Of a stretch of DNA of 64,000 bases, positions 55,909 through 63,097 are shown one piece after another. The notes beneath the pieces were generated by a model that saw only the letters and a program-made list of their open reading frames with translations, did no database searches and was not told the DNA's origin. The position numbers and the translations under genes were made by a program. The stretch comes from Bacteroidota bacterium (GTDB taxonomy: Bacteria > Bacteroidota > Bacteroidia > Chitinophagales > Saprospiraceae). Location of the stretch: positions 1 through 64,000 of the forward strand of contig JASBVF010000059.1 in NCBI GenBank assembly GCA_030147525.1, given 5' to 3'. The stretch's first letter is position 1. Every line of letters starts with the position of its first letter.

Positions 55909-56015
55909 CTTCCATTTCTTTGAATAGTGCAATTATGTGTGGCTCACGTAGGGGACAAATAGGGCTTATTCATGCTTTCAAAATATTTTGAAAAGCCATT
56001 TTTATTTTAGAAATT

Positions 56016-56042
56016 TACGGCTGATATTGATTTTGAGCCGTA
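56016..56042 (+). promoter_or_regulatory. Candidate AbiEi operator
   Basis: Inverted repeat TACGGCT (56016-56022) and AGCCGTA (56036-56042), 13-base spacer, directly before the antitoxin start codon. AbiEi-type antitoxins repress their own promoter by binding inverted repeats, so this is the expected place. Confidence 0.55.
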
Positions 56043-56045
56043 GAA

Positions 56046-56636
56046 ATGAAAAATACAATTGAACCTGAATCGGTATTTGAAAAGCACGGTGGCGTCGCCA
56101 ATGCCAGTGAGCTTCTTGAAGATGGTGTTACCTATTACCAACTTCAGGAGCTACTGGATTCGGGACAGGTAATAAAGTTGAAACGTGGCCTTTATCGGTG
56201 GACGGATGTCCCGGTTTCTGAAATGGTGGAGGTATCTTACATTGTGAAAAAAGGTGTGTTCTGTCTTTTCTCTGCAGCGGCCTACCTTGAACTATCTACC
56301 TTTGTTCCTGCTGAATATCATGTGGCGGTACCAAAAAAGTACAAAGTTGTTTTGCCCGAATATCCACCTATCAAGCTCTACTACTGGGAAGAGGCTGCCT
56401 ATGAAACAGGTATCATAAATGTAGAAGTTGAAGGTGAGATGGTGGAGATGTACGATGCAGAAAAGACCGTTTGCGATATGGTCAGATACCAGAAAAAAGT
56501 GGGCATGGACATTTTGAAAGAAGTATTGAACACCTATCTCCAACGGAAGCCTCGCAATATCCATAAACTCCTCGAATACGCTTCAGCCCTTAATATCGGG
56601 GAGGAAGTCAACAAACTCGTCACCCTCTTGGTATGA
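56046..56636 (+). CDS. abiEi: AbiEi-family antitoxin
   Basis: A 196-residue protein. The N-terminal winged helix (about 8-55, FEKHGGVANASELL, LDSGQVIKLKRGLYRW) and the C-terminal antitoxin domain (VFCLFSAAAYLEL, MYDAEKTVCDMVRYQKKVG) fit AbiEi of type IV toxin-antitoxin systems. It should neutralise AbiEii indirectly and repress the operon. It overlaps the toxin gene by 4 bp. Confidence 0.88.
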   Translation: MKNTIEPESVFEKHGGVANASELLEDGVTYYQLQELLDSGQVIKLKRGLYRWTDVPVSEMVEVSYIVKKGVFCLFSAAAYLELSTFVPAEYHVAVPKKYKVVLPEYPPIKLYYWEEAAYETGIINVEVEGEMVEMYDAEKTVCDMVRYQKKVGMDILKEVLNTYLQRKPRNIHKLLEYASALNIGEEVNKLVTLLV

Positions 56637-57511
56637 AAAACTTCGTTGCCAGCGTCCAGGACAGGCTGAAAAATATTGCCCGTTCTGAACAAAAGAATTT
56701 CCAGCTACTGCTCATCAGGTATTTTCAGGAAAGGATTCTTTACCGGCTTTCCTGCTCAAACTACCGGGAACATTTTTGTCTGAAGGGAGGGGCGTTGTTG
56801 TATGCTTTGGAAATGGAAAAGAGCCGTCCGACCATGGACCTGGACTTGCTGGGCTTAGGATTATCAAGGCGGGAAGCGGATTTCCATTCCATCTTCCGGG
56901 GTATTTTGAAGCTGATGTATGAAGAAGACGGGGTGACTTTTGACCTTGACACTATCACCACAGAAGAAATCGCAAAGGAAGGGCATTACAGCGGAATACG
57001 GATAAAGGTGATTGCACGGTTGGGTAATATCCGCCAAAGCATGCAGGTGGATATTGGCTTCGGGGATTTCGTGACACCAGCTCCTGTACAGATGAAATTC
57101 CCTACTCTACTGGAAATGGATGCCCCGGAACTATTGGCTTACTCCCCTGAAACGGTCATTGCCGAGAAATTCGAGGCTATGATAGACCTGGCAGAAACGA
57201 ACAGCCGCATGAAGGATTTCTACGACCTCTTTCGGTTGCTGCAACCTGGTCGGCATGACCCGGAAATCCTACGGCAAGCTATCTCGAATACCTTCAGAAC
57301 AAGGGAAACCGCCTTCACCAAAAACCACAGCCTGTTTACGGACGCCTTTGCATCAGATGAAAAAAGAATAATGCAGTGGCAATCTTTTCTCGCCAAGTCC
57401 AATCTTGAGGTCATTCCATTCTTAGCCGTACACCAGCAGATTGTCAATATATTGAAGCCATTGTATGAAGAGCTTTCGAAAGAATTCAACCAACCAAATT
57501 TAGAGGGTTAG
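56633..57511 (+). CDS. abiEii: AbiEii/AbiGii-family nucleotidyltransferase toxin
   Basis: A 292-residue protein with DUF1814-type nucleotidyltransferase motifs: KGGALLYAL and a DLDLLG acid pair about 20 residues later, then VDIGFGD and the downstream ETVIAEKFEAMIDLAE and SRMKDFYDLFRLL. Family toxins transfer nucleotides to cellular targets such as tRNA, giving phage abortive infection. Translation is coupled to the antitoxin. Confidence 0.9.
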   Translation: MKNFVASVQDRLKNIARSEQKNFQLLLIRYFQERILYRLSCSNYREHFCLKGGALLYALEMEKSRPTMDLDLLGLGLSRREADFHSIFRGILKLMYEEDGVTFDLDTITTEEIAKEGHYSGIRIKVIARLGNIRQSMQVDIGFGDFVTPAPVQMKFPTLLEMDAPELLAYSPETVIAEKFEAMIDLAETNSRMKDFYDLFRLLQPGRHDPEILRQAISNTFRTRETAFTKNHSLFTDAFASDEKRIMQWQSFLAKSNLEVIPFLAVHQQIVNILKPLYEELSKEFNQPNLEG

Positions 57512-57524
57512 CCAGGGGCAACTA

Positions 57525-58035
57525 CGCCGTGAAAAACAGCCAGTCTTTGCCGTGTTTGGCATTAAAGCAGGGGTAGTCACCGCCATGAACGCAGTCATGC
57601 GAAGTGAAATGACTGTGGCTACTCCTGCTGCGGAGCGCCGGATGCTGGCTGGTGCTTGCCAATGAAACGGGAAGCGTCAGCTTGCATCCGGTGCTTTGGC
57701 TTGCGGGTTTTGGGGCTGTTTTCCACACCGCTGGATTGGGTGGGTGGGAGTGGAGGAGGTCAACTTCAATCGGGCGGGACAAATCAAGTTGTGGAAAACG
57801 GGAGCGTTTGGATAAGCTTTGCAGAAAAACAGGGGCATTGTCAAAGTGAAACGGAACCATATGTAGTGAAATGGCGGCGCTGTGCCTGTTGCGGAGACGC
57901 TGCGGCTGCCTGGGCTGCAAGGCAGGAAGAGAAACGGACTAACTGAAAGAACGGGCTGCGGCAGCGTCTTGGCCGTGGGATTGGATTTTCGATGGCCACA
58001 CCTTTGAAATGGGTGGGTGGGAGTAGTTCCTCTCC
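57525..58035. repeat. Gene-free imperfect tandem duplication
   Basis: The gap between the AbiE genes and the RhuM-Fic gene shows two diverged copies of a unit of about 265 bp. Landmarks: AGTGAAATG then CTGCTGCGGAG at 57603 and AGTGAAATG then CTGTTGCGGAG at 57865; TGGGTGGGTGGGAGT at 57737 and again at 58009. No convincing coding frame is present. Confidence 0.55.
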
Positions 58036-58046
58036 GAGGATGAAAA
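58023..58046. repeat. Interspersed motif GTTCC...GGATGAAAA, copy 1
   Basis: AGTTCCTCTCCGAGGATGAAAA lies just past the end of the RhuM-Fic gene. Related copies flank each gene of this minus-strand group, at 59084, 60126, 60865 and 60903. Confidence 0.45.
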
Positions 58047-58053
58047 TTTTCCC

Positions 58054-59046
58054 TTAATTCTTCTGATTGATCAGGTTGACGACCAGTTTCACCATGATAT
58101 CCTTTTCATCTGGGCGGCTTTCGGCAATCATTAAAGTGATGGCAACGAGGGCATTGTCGGCAATGCGTTTTTGTCCATCAGGACGGAGGAGGATTTCGTT
58201 TTTGTCAAGGAAATAAACGAACAGGCCGGCGGCGATTCGTTTGTTCCCGTCCGTGAAAGAGTGGTTTTTTACAATGAAATACAACAGGTTGGCCGCCTTC
58301 TCCTCGATGCTGGGATAGAGGTCGTTGCCACCGAAGGACTGGTAGATGGTTTCGAGGGAGCTTTTGAAAGAGTCGTCTTTTTGATTGCCAAAAAGAGTGC
58401 CTGCGCCTTGTTCGATGCGCCATTGCTCGATCAGTTGGACGGATTCCTGAAAGGTCAGGCGATAGGCTGTTTTTTCGATTGTTCCGGAAATGGCAAGGCG
58501 TTGATGGTCGTATTGGTCAAGGATATCAAGAGCATAGGCGTACAAATCCAACACTTTGAGAATGCCTTCGCTTTCGTCGTGGCTAAGTGACTGAATTTGG
58601 CTGACTTTTGCGGCCAGTGCGACGGCTTTTTGCAGTTGCTGAAAACGGTCTTCTGATTCCCGGAGCCGCTTTTCGTTGAGGGTGAAACCCTGCACCAGGT
58701 GGTCTTTCAGTACCTGTGTTGCCCAGATGCGGAACTGGGTTCCCCGTTTGGATTTGACCCGGTAGCCGACGGAGATGATGACGTCGAGGTTGTAGTGTTC
58801 AATGTCCCGTGTTACTTCACGATCGCCTTCCACTTGAACTGTTGCAAATTTTGCAACAGTTGCCAACTGGTCTAATTCTCCTTCTTTGAACACGTTGGTG
58901 ATATGCCGAGAAACTACCGATTTGTCCCGGTGAAACAGGTCGGCCATTTGATTTAAAGAAAGCCAGACGGTTTCTTCTTCTAATCTTACATCAATTTTCG
59001 CTTGCCCGTCGGAGGTTTGGTAAATGACGATTTGATTGTCGTTCAT
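58054..59046 (-). CDS. RhuM-Fic fusion protein
   Basis: A 330-residue protein. The N-terminal RhuM domain (about 1-115: VWLSLNQMADLF, DKSVVSRHI, YNLDVIISVGYRVKS, RIWATQVLK) is followed by a helical linker and a Fic/Doc domain. The active-site motif HSFTDGNKR sits at 262-270 and is complete (HxFxDGNKR). Fic proteins transfer AMP or other phosphate-linked groups to proteins. With a likely DNA-binding RhuM half this may be a toxin-type or regulatory module. No separate antitoxin is seen next to it; self-inhibition is possible. Confidence 0.9.
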   Translation of the reverse strand: MNDNQIVIYQTSDGQAKIDVRLEEETVWLSLNQMADLFHRDKSVVSRHITNVFKEGELDQLATVAKFATVQVEGDREVTRDIEHYNLDVIISVGYRVKSKRGTQFRIWATQVLKDHLVQGFTLNEKRLRESEDRFQQLQKAVALAAKVSQIQSLSHDESEGILKVLDLYAYALDILDQYDHQRLAISGTIEKTAYRLTFQESVQLIEQWRIEQGAGTLFGNQKDDSFKSSLETIYQSFGGNDLYPSIEEKAANLLYFIVKNHSFTDGNKRIAAGLFVYFLDKNEILLRPDGQKRIADNALVAITLMIAESRPDEKDIMVKLVVNLINQKN

Positions 59047-59083
59047 AGCATGAAAAATTTAGAAGGTTAAAGGTAAAATGAAA

Positions 59084-59120
59084 TGGAGAAGTTCCTGGCA
59101 GGTCCTCTTCGAAGATGACA
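59084..59120. repeat. Interspersed motif, copy 2 (diverged)
   Basis: ATGGAGAAGTTCCTGGCAGG then GAAGATGACAAAAAA, upstream of the RhuM-Fic gene. Confidence 0.35.
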
Positions 59121-59121
59121 A

Positions 59122-59159
59122 AAAAGCACCGGCAGCAGGAGTTTTGACTGCCTGTGCTT
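59122..59159 (-). terminator. Terminator of the ArdC-like gene
   Basis: Minus strand: AAGCACAGGCAG pairs with CTGCCGGTGCTT and runs into TTTT. It lies directly after the ardC stop codon. Confidence 0.75.
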
Positions 59160-59170
59160 GACAATTTGAT

Positions 59171-60085
59171 TCATGCCGCTTGAAGCTGTTCCTCTTCTTC
59201 CAGCATCTCGACAACTGTTGCAGCCGTTCCCTCAATCAAGAAATTGGCGGCCCGCTCGGCGGCACTGGCTGCCGTCATTAGCAGACGGGAGTCACCAAGC
59301 AGGGCATTAATCCAGGAACGCAGATAGGCGGCGCTATTCTCCACCAAATCCTCTACCACGATGCCGCAATGGGCGGCGAGGAAACAGGCGGACATTTCTG
59401 CAATGAGTTCTTCTTTGCTGTACTTTTCGTCACCGAAGCGGTTTTTGATGTCACGATTCAGGCGAGTGTGGTGGCCCGTCCAATGACTCAATTCATGGAA
59501 ATACGTGTGGTAGAATTTCTCCGGGCTGTGAAAGTCCTTGATGTCAGGCATGAACAATTTGTCCATCAGGGGCGAGTAGGCGGGTTCGCCTTTGCTGACT
59601 TCGTGCGGGTTGCCGGAAAGGATGGCTTCACATTCATCAATCCGGGAAGGGATGTTTTCGGGTTTGTCTTCTCTGAACATTTCAACTGTAAAACCTTCGA
59701 TGTCGAGGACGTTAAAAACCCGGTACTCTGCGACATAGGGAACAATTTTTTCCGCTTCCTGCCGGGTCTCTACCCGTTTGCCGTTGGCGTCGAAAAACAG
59801 GATTTTCCAGAAATAAACGGGAAGGGATTTTGCACCCTTGCGGATGCGGTGTCCTGCGTTGCTCACCTGGTTGAAGGTGGCGAAGCGGGGAACCTCCCCG
59901 CCTGACCGTCGGGCAGGAAAACCGTCGAGGATGAAACGGTTGATGCCTCGGTAGATGTGTCCTGAAAAGTGGTTGCGGGCTGCGCCCATTGTGATTTGGT
60001 TCCACGTCCTGCGCCAAGGCACGATGCCTTTTTCCAGTTGGGCAATGATGCGGGCTGTCATTTCTTCAAATTTATCTTTTTTCAT
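59171..60085 (-). CDS. ArdC-like antirestriction protein (ssDNA-binding domain plus zincin)
   Basis: 304 residues from the ATG at 60085; a longer frame upstream has atypical sequence and is rejected. The N-terminal DUF1738-type domain (about 5-125: IIAQLEKGIVPWRRTW, SGHIYRGINRF, RKGAKSLPV) is followed by a metallopeptidase-like domain with HELSHWTGH (zinc motif His197-Glu198-His201). ArdC proteins bind single-stranded DNA and protect incoming mobile DNA against restriction. This marks the region as a conjugative or mobilisable element. Confidence 0.88.
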   Translation of the reverse strand: MKKDKFEEMTARIIAQLEKGIVPWRRTWNQITMGAARNHFSGHIYRGINRFILDGFPARRSGGEVPRFATFNQVSNAGHRIRKGAKSLPVYFWKILFFDANGKRVETRQEAEKIVPYVAEYRVFNVLDIEGFTVEMFREDKPENIPSRIDECEAILSGNPHEVSKGEPAYSPLMDKLFMPDIKDFHSPEKFYHTYFHELSHWTGHHTRLNRDIKNRFGDEKYSKEELIAEMSACFLAAHCGIVVEDLVENSAAYLRSWINALLGDSRLLMTAASAAERAANFLIEGTAATVVEMLEEEEQLQAA

Positions 60086-60125
60086 GGCGGGTTGAATTTT
60101 AAAGGTGAATGTTTCCTGCGTTACG

Positions 60126-60153
60126 TGAACGGTTCTCCTGGCGGGGATGAAAA
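60126..60153. repeat. Interspersed motif, copy 3
   Basis: GAACGGTTCTCC then GGGGATGAAAAGAGG, 40-70 bp upstream of the ArdC-like start codon. Confidence 0.45.
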
Positions 60154-60201
60154 GAGGAGGGTGTCCCGGCCAAAGAGACCGGGACGGACGACAACAGCTT
60201 T

Positions 60202-60849
60202 TCAAGCTGCCTTTCTTTCCTCTTTCGGTGTGAACTCTGTTAGCAGGGCGGTTTCCCTTTCTTTTTCAGCTTCGATTTCTGCCCTCGTTGGCTCCAGGTG
60301 GGTACTGTAATTTTCGGCAAACAGTGTTTTGGCTTCCATCGTATCGGAGCGGTAAATGTGAAAGTAAGTGGCTTCGATGTCCTGAATCAGCAGGCGTTGT
60401 TTTTCGAGTTCCTTTTCTGCCAGTGGCTTGAAGTCGAAAAAAGCCATGTAGTAAGGCTGGTTCTGTTTGTTGACCTTTTTTTCCAGCTTCACCGTCCATT
60501 GTACTTCGCAAAGTCCCCGTTTTTCGTAAAACAGGTCACGGGCTGCCTCGCTCAGGTTCTGCACGCTGAATCCGTGGAACATGAAAACGCCAATGTGTCC
60601 ATCTTCATTCACAAAGTACACTTCGCACCATTTCTTTTCAGGCTGGCCAAAAAGCCCGTCCTGCAAGCAACGGAAGGCAATAGGGATGACTCTAAAGGTT
60701 TCGCCGGGTTTGGTGACTTGTTCCCGGCCTTCAAGGTTCAGGACGCCTTTCCCCAGGTCAAGACGGTAGGAACGGGGATTCCCGGGCATGTAGCGGATAT
60801 CGAGGTTTTCAAGTTTCTTGATGTCGGATATTGGAAGCAGATTTTTCAT
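60202..60849 (-). CDS. Hypothetical protein upstream of the ArdC-like gene
   Basis: A 215-residue soluble protein of unrecognised family. It is beta-rich in the first 150 residues (e.g. YRLDLGKGVLNLEG, HIGVFMFHGFSVQNLSE) and helical with many Glu/Lys residues at the C-terminus. No signal or membrane segment. It shares strand and spacing with the ArdC-like gene and is probably in the same transcript, so a role in DNA processing of the element is possible. Two copies of a palindromic GGAAC-n-GTTCC repeat lie upstream. Confidence 0.65.
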   Translation of the reverse strand: MKNLLPISDIKKLENLDIRYMPGNPRSYRLDLGKGVLNLEGREQVTKPGETFRVIPIAFRCLQDGLFGQPEKKWCEVYFVNEDGHIGVFMFHGFSVQNLSEAARDLFYEKRGLCEVQWTVKLEKKVNKQNQPYYMAFFDFKPLAEKELEKQRLLIQDIEATYFHIYRSDTMEAKTLFAENYSTHLEPTRAEIEAEKERETALLTEFTPKEERKAA

Positions 60850-60864
60850 GGTTGAAAATGGTTT

Positions 60865-60927
60865 GATGGAACAGTTCCCTACGGGATGACAAGGGCCTTC
60901 GTGATGGAACGGTTCCTTTCAGGATGA
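60865..60927 (-). promoter_or_regulatory. Twin palindromic direct repeats (candidate operator)
   Basis: Two 25-bp copies (60865-60889, 60903-60927) differ at about four positions. Each contains GGAAC-n-GTTCC followed by GGATGA. They lie 16 and 54 bp upstream of the start of the 60849 gene, where a repressor would bind. Confidence 0.5.
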
Positions 60928-60935
60928 AAAAAGGT

Positions 60936-60958
60936 GGGGAAAGATTCCGGCTTTCCCC
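60936..60958. terminator. Short hairpin between operons
   Basis: A perfect stem GGGGAAAG / CTTTCCCC, 7-base loop. The surrounding 60850-61153 region holds no supported gene. Confidence 0.5.
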
Positions 60959-61153
60959 TTTTCCGGTCCGGGCTTAACGTCTCCGGCTTTGTGAACGGCG
61001 TTTTTTCGGAACTGCAAAACCGCTGGCCATGCCGCAGGCCAGAAAGCGGCGTTCAAACTTTCAGATTTATCCCCAACGGGAAAGGCTATTTCTCAAAGGA
61101 ACTGCCAAGGAAAACTAAGCCTGTACTAACTGCGCAGCAGGAAAAGGAAAAAA

Positions 61154-61468
61154 CTAAAAGGGAAGCATCCAGCCTTCCAACTCTTCGGCGACCTGTTCGG
61201 CACTGGACCAGGGCGCAGCGTGAACGGAGTAACGGCCATTGCCATAAGGGACGATAAGGCGGATGAACTTAAAGCCCTCTTCTTTTGCCGCACCCGGACA
61301 GGCTATTTCCGGGAAGAAATAAGGGGACGGCAGATAGACTTTAAACTGTTTGAAAACGGGTTCGATGTCGAAAGGAAATTCGACGGCGGGAGGCGGCTGC
61401 ATTTGCCGCTCGGCGGAGGCTACACGGGCAACCTCCACACTTTGAGCAAGATAATCTGTGTTAAACAT
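61154..61468 (-). CDS. Small hypothetical protein A, with conserved leader
   Basis: 104 residues from the ATG at 61468, chosen because it lies 4 bases after the leader motif shared with gene B. No family recognised. The N-terminus is helical and the C-terminal part reads FKFIRLIVPYGNGRYSVHAA then a short helix. Its upstream 90 bp are homologous to those of the gene at 62361. The leader can pair with the predicted RNA at 63031-63097. Confidence 0.55.
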   Translation of the reverse strand: MFNTDYLAQSVEVARVASAERQMQPPPAVEFPFDIEPVFKQFKVYLPSPYFFPEIACPGAAKEEGFKFIRLIVPYGNGRYSVHAAPWSSAEQVAEELEGWMLPF

Positions 61469-61471
61469 GGT

Positions 61472-61560
61472 GTCATTTATTTTGATTAACAATACTTAAA
61501 GATAAACAGAAAGTTTGATTTAAGCAACTGATTTTCAACAACTTAAAACATTATTATTTC
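61472..61560 (-). promoter_or_regulatory. Promoter and leader module A
   Basis: Minus strand: TTGAAAATCAGTTGCTTA, then TATCTTTA and the leader GTTAATCAAAATAAATGAC (61490-61472). The same order is found in module B (62362-62456), with matching flanks such as TTTTAAGTTG and TTTTAAATAT. The leader lies where the ribosome would bind. Confidence 0.5.
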
Positions 61561-62160
61561 ATCAAATTATTAAAAAAGAGAGGGCTGAACGGCAGGCAGA
61601 AACCACCAACCGCCACCCAAAAAGCCACCCAGGGAAGACCAAGCACCCCACCTCGAAGGAGGCACCACGCCAACAGGCAAAAAAACCAGCACCGGGACTC
61701 CCAAACCGGCAGCCAGGGCAGACTCCGACCACGAGCCGGAACCACAGGAAACCCAGGAGCGGGAAGGAACAACGGCAACGGGACAAACCCCACCCGGAAA
61801 ACAAACCCACAGCGGGGAAGGCGAAGCAGCCAAAGCACGAACGAGAGCAGCAGCACGGGCAGCGAAGGCAGCACGGCCCAAACCACAGAAAGCAGGGGAC
61901 GAGGCACTGAAAAACTGGCAACCGGGAAAGGCAGCGCCCACCACAGATGGCGCACCTGCACCGCAGGAAGTGAGAACCGAAACAGCCGGAACACCAGCAC
62001 GGCGAAGCGAAGCGACAAAGGCAGCAGCGGCAACACCGGAACAGGCAGACGGGCGACGGCTGCCACCCACCCCAAAGGAGGCGAAAGACGAGAGGGAGAA
62101 CATATTAAAAGATTAAAAATTAGAAAAAAGGAAAGGGAAAGAGCGGGGGACAAGCCCCCA
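61560..62160. other. T-depleted tract
   Basis: The plus strand almost lacks T, and 61725-61907 (183 bases) has none. All six frames are largely open as a result, so open frames here are weak evidence. The plus frame ending KEAKDERENILKD at about 62117 looks like an Ala/Lys/Glu/Pro-rich disordered protein tail but has no start codon. The minus frames give an improbable Leu/Pro/Trp-rich text. Nature unknown. Confidence 0.6.
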
Positions 62161-62166
62161 CAAGGA

Positions 62167-62361
62167 CTAAGCGCTAAAGACGCCTGAATGGTAAAACTCG
62201 ACCCAGGCCAGCAGCGCATCAGAGGCCGAAACACCAACGGCGGCCATGAGCGGCGACAGCACGGGGGACGATGCATACCAAAAATCATCAATCTGAACTG
62301 CGGACACCTCGTAAATGAAAACGAGGAGAGCGGGAGAAATGGAAGTGGTTTGTGTTGTCAT
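62167..62361 (-). CDS. Small hypothetical protein B, with conserved leader
   Basis: 64 residues (MTTQTTSISPALLVFIYE at the start, then DDFWYASSPVLSPLMAAVG). Mostly hydrophobic or helical with scattered acids; no family recognised. Support comes from the promoter and leader shared with gene A and the start codon placed right after the leader motif. Confidence 0.5.
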   Translation of the reverse strand: MTTQTTSISPALLVFIYEVSAVQIDDFWYASSPVLSPLMAAVGVSASDALLAWVEFYHSGVFSA

Positions 62362-62456
62362 GTCATTTATTTAATTAACTCCTACAAAATACGCAGAAAA
62401 AACGACATAAACAACTGACTGTCAAATATTTAAAACAATATTTTTTTGAATAAATT
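62362..62456 (-). promoter_or_regulatory. Promoter and leader module B
   Basis: Minus strand: TTGACAGTCAGTTGTTTA, TATTTTG, then GTTAATTAAATAAATGAC (62379-62362) touching the start codon. It is homologous to module A, and the leader is complementary to the RNA predicted at 63.03 kb. Confidence 0.5.
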
Positions 62457-62551
62457 AAAGAAAAAAAAGCAGGCAAAAAAGGCCACAGGCAGGAGCAGAA
62501 AGCAGGCAGGAACGGCAAACGAGGCAGGAGCGGCAAGCCGCACACCACCCC
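62457..62551. other. Second T-free tract
   Basis: 95 bases without T on the plus strand, rich in GGCAGGA-like repeats, in the same position relative to module B as the long tract is to module A. Confidence 0.6.
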
Positions 62552-62589
62552 TAAATGCCTCTAAGTTTTGAGGGCTGTGAGAAGGGCTG

Positions 62590-62925
62590 TCACGGCGGGC
62601 GCATGAGCAGAAACTTGGCTTACCTACACCAATGATGCGCCCGCTCAATATGCGCAAGGAACGGCGCCCACTATGCGCAAGCGGGCTGAGCGGCGCAAAT
62701 AAAAGTCCCGAAGCCTTTCGGGACGGGAATGCGATATTAATCGGTAGAGCGCCAGCGGAGCCTCAACAATGCGCAAGTTTTACGGCGCTCAATAAACTAC
62801 TCGCTGCCTGCGTTCAGCACCTTAGAATGGAAGCCCTCTCCTACTTTAGGGGGCTGGAATGGTAACAGCAGAACGGAGTGGAGCGCCCATAAAGCCCCGT
62901 CAGCCTTGCGGGGCGGGAATGCCGA
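62590..62925. repeat. GC-rich structured region with repeated hairpins and ATGCGCAA iterons
   Basis: Contains the inverted pair GCGGGCGCAT / ATGCGCCCGC, ATGCGCAAG-like words three times, and three hairpins each followed by GGAATG: 62705-62724, 62832-62855 and 62894-62914. Hairpins 1 and 3 differ by a compensated pair (GTCCCG/CGGGAC against GCCCCG/CGGGGC). It could be a replication or transfer origin or a structured RNA. Open frames through it are not convincing. Confidence 0.5.
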
Positions 62926-63022
62926 TTGTGTCCGTTAGAAGTGCTGTCAGAAGGGTTGATTTAGTTGCTGAAAGTGCGCTTATAAAGGTCTGTTTTTACT
63001 ACAATTTTAGCTGGTATTTGCG

Positions 63023-63030
63023 TATCTTTG
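63023..63030 (+). promoter_or_regulatory. -7 box of the second predicted RNA
   Basis: TATCTTTG, an exact TAnnTTTG match and identical to the -7 box of the small RNA in the first element. Confidence 0.5.
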
Positions 63031-63097
63031 GAACGTCATTTATTTGATTAACACTGTTAATCGAAACAGGGCTATCCGGTTGGGTGGCCCTTTTTTA
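63031..63097 (+). ncRNA. Predicted antisense-type small RNA of the accessory region
   Basis: After TATCTTTG the expected 5' end holds GTCATTTATTTGATTAAC (63035-63052), complementary to the leaders of genes A (one bulged base) and B (one G-U). A hairpin GATTAAC / GTTAATC (63046-63062) and a terminator AGGGC / GCCCT with six T follow. Pairing would cover the ribosome-binding regions of both mRNAs. No expression evidence. Confidence 0.5.

Noticed and set aside
61554-62291. Long hydrophobic minus-strand frames across the T-depleted tract
   Set aside because: Stops need both T and A, so one-base depletion opens every frame. The Leu/Pro/Trp/Ser-rich text has no normal membrane-protein pattern.
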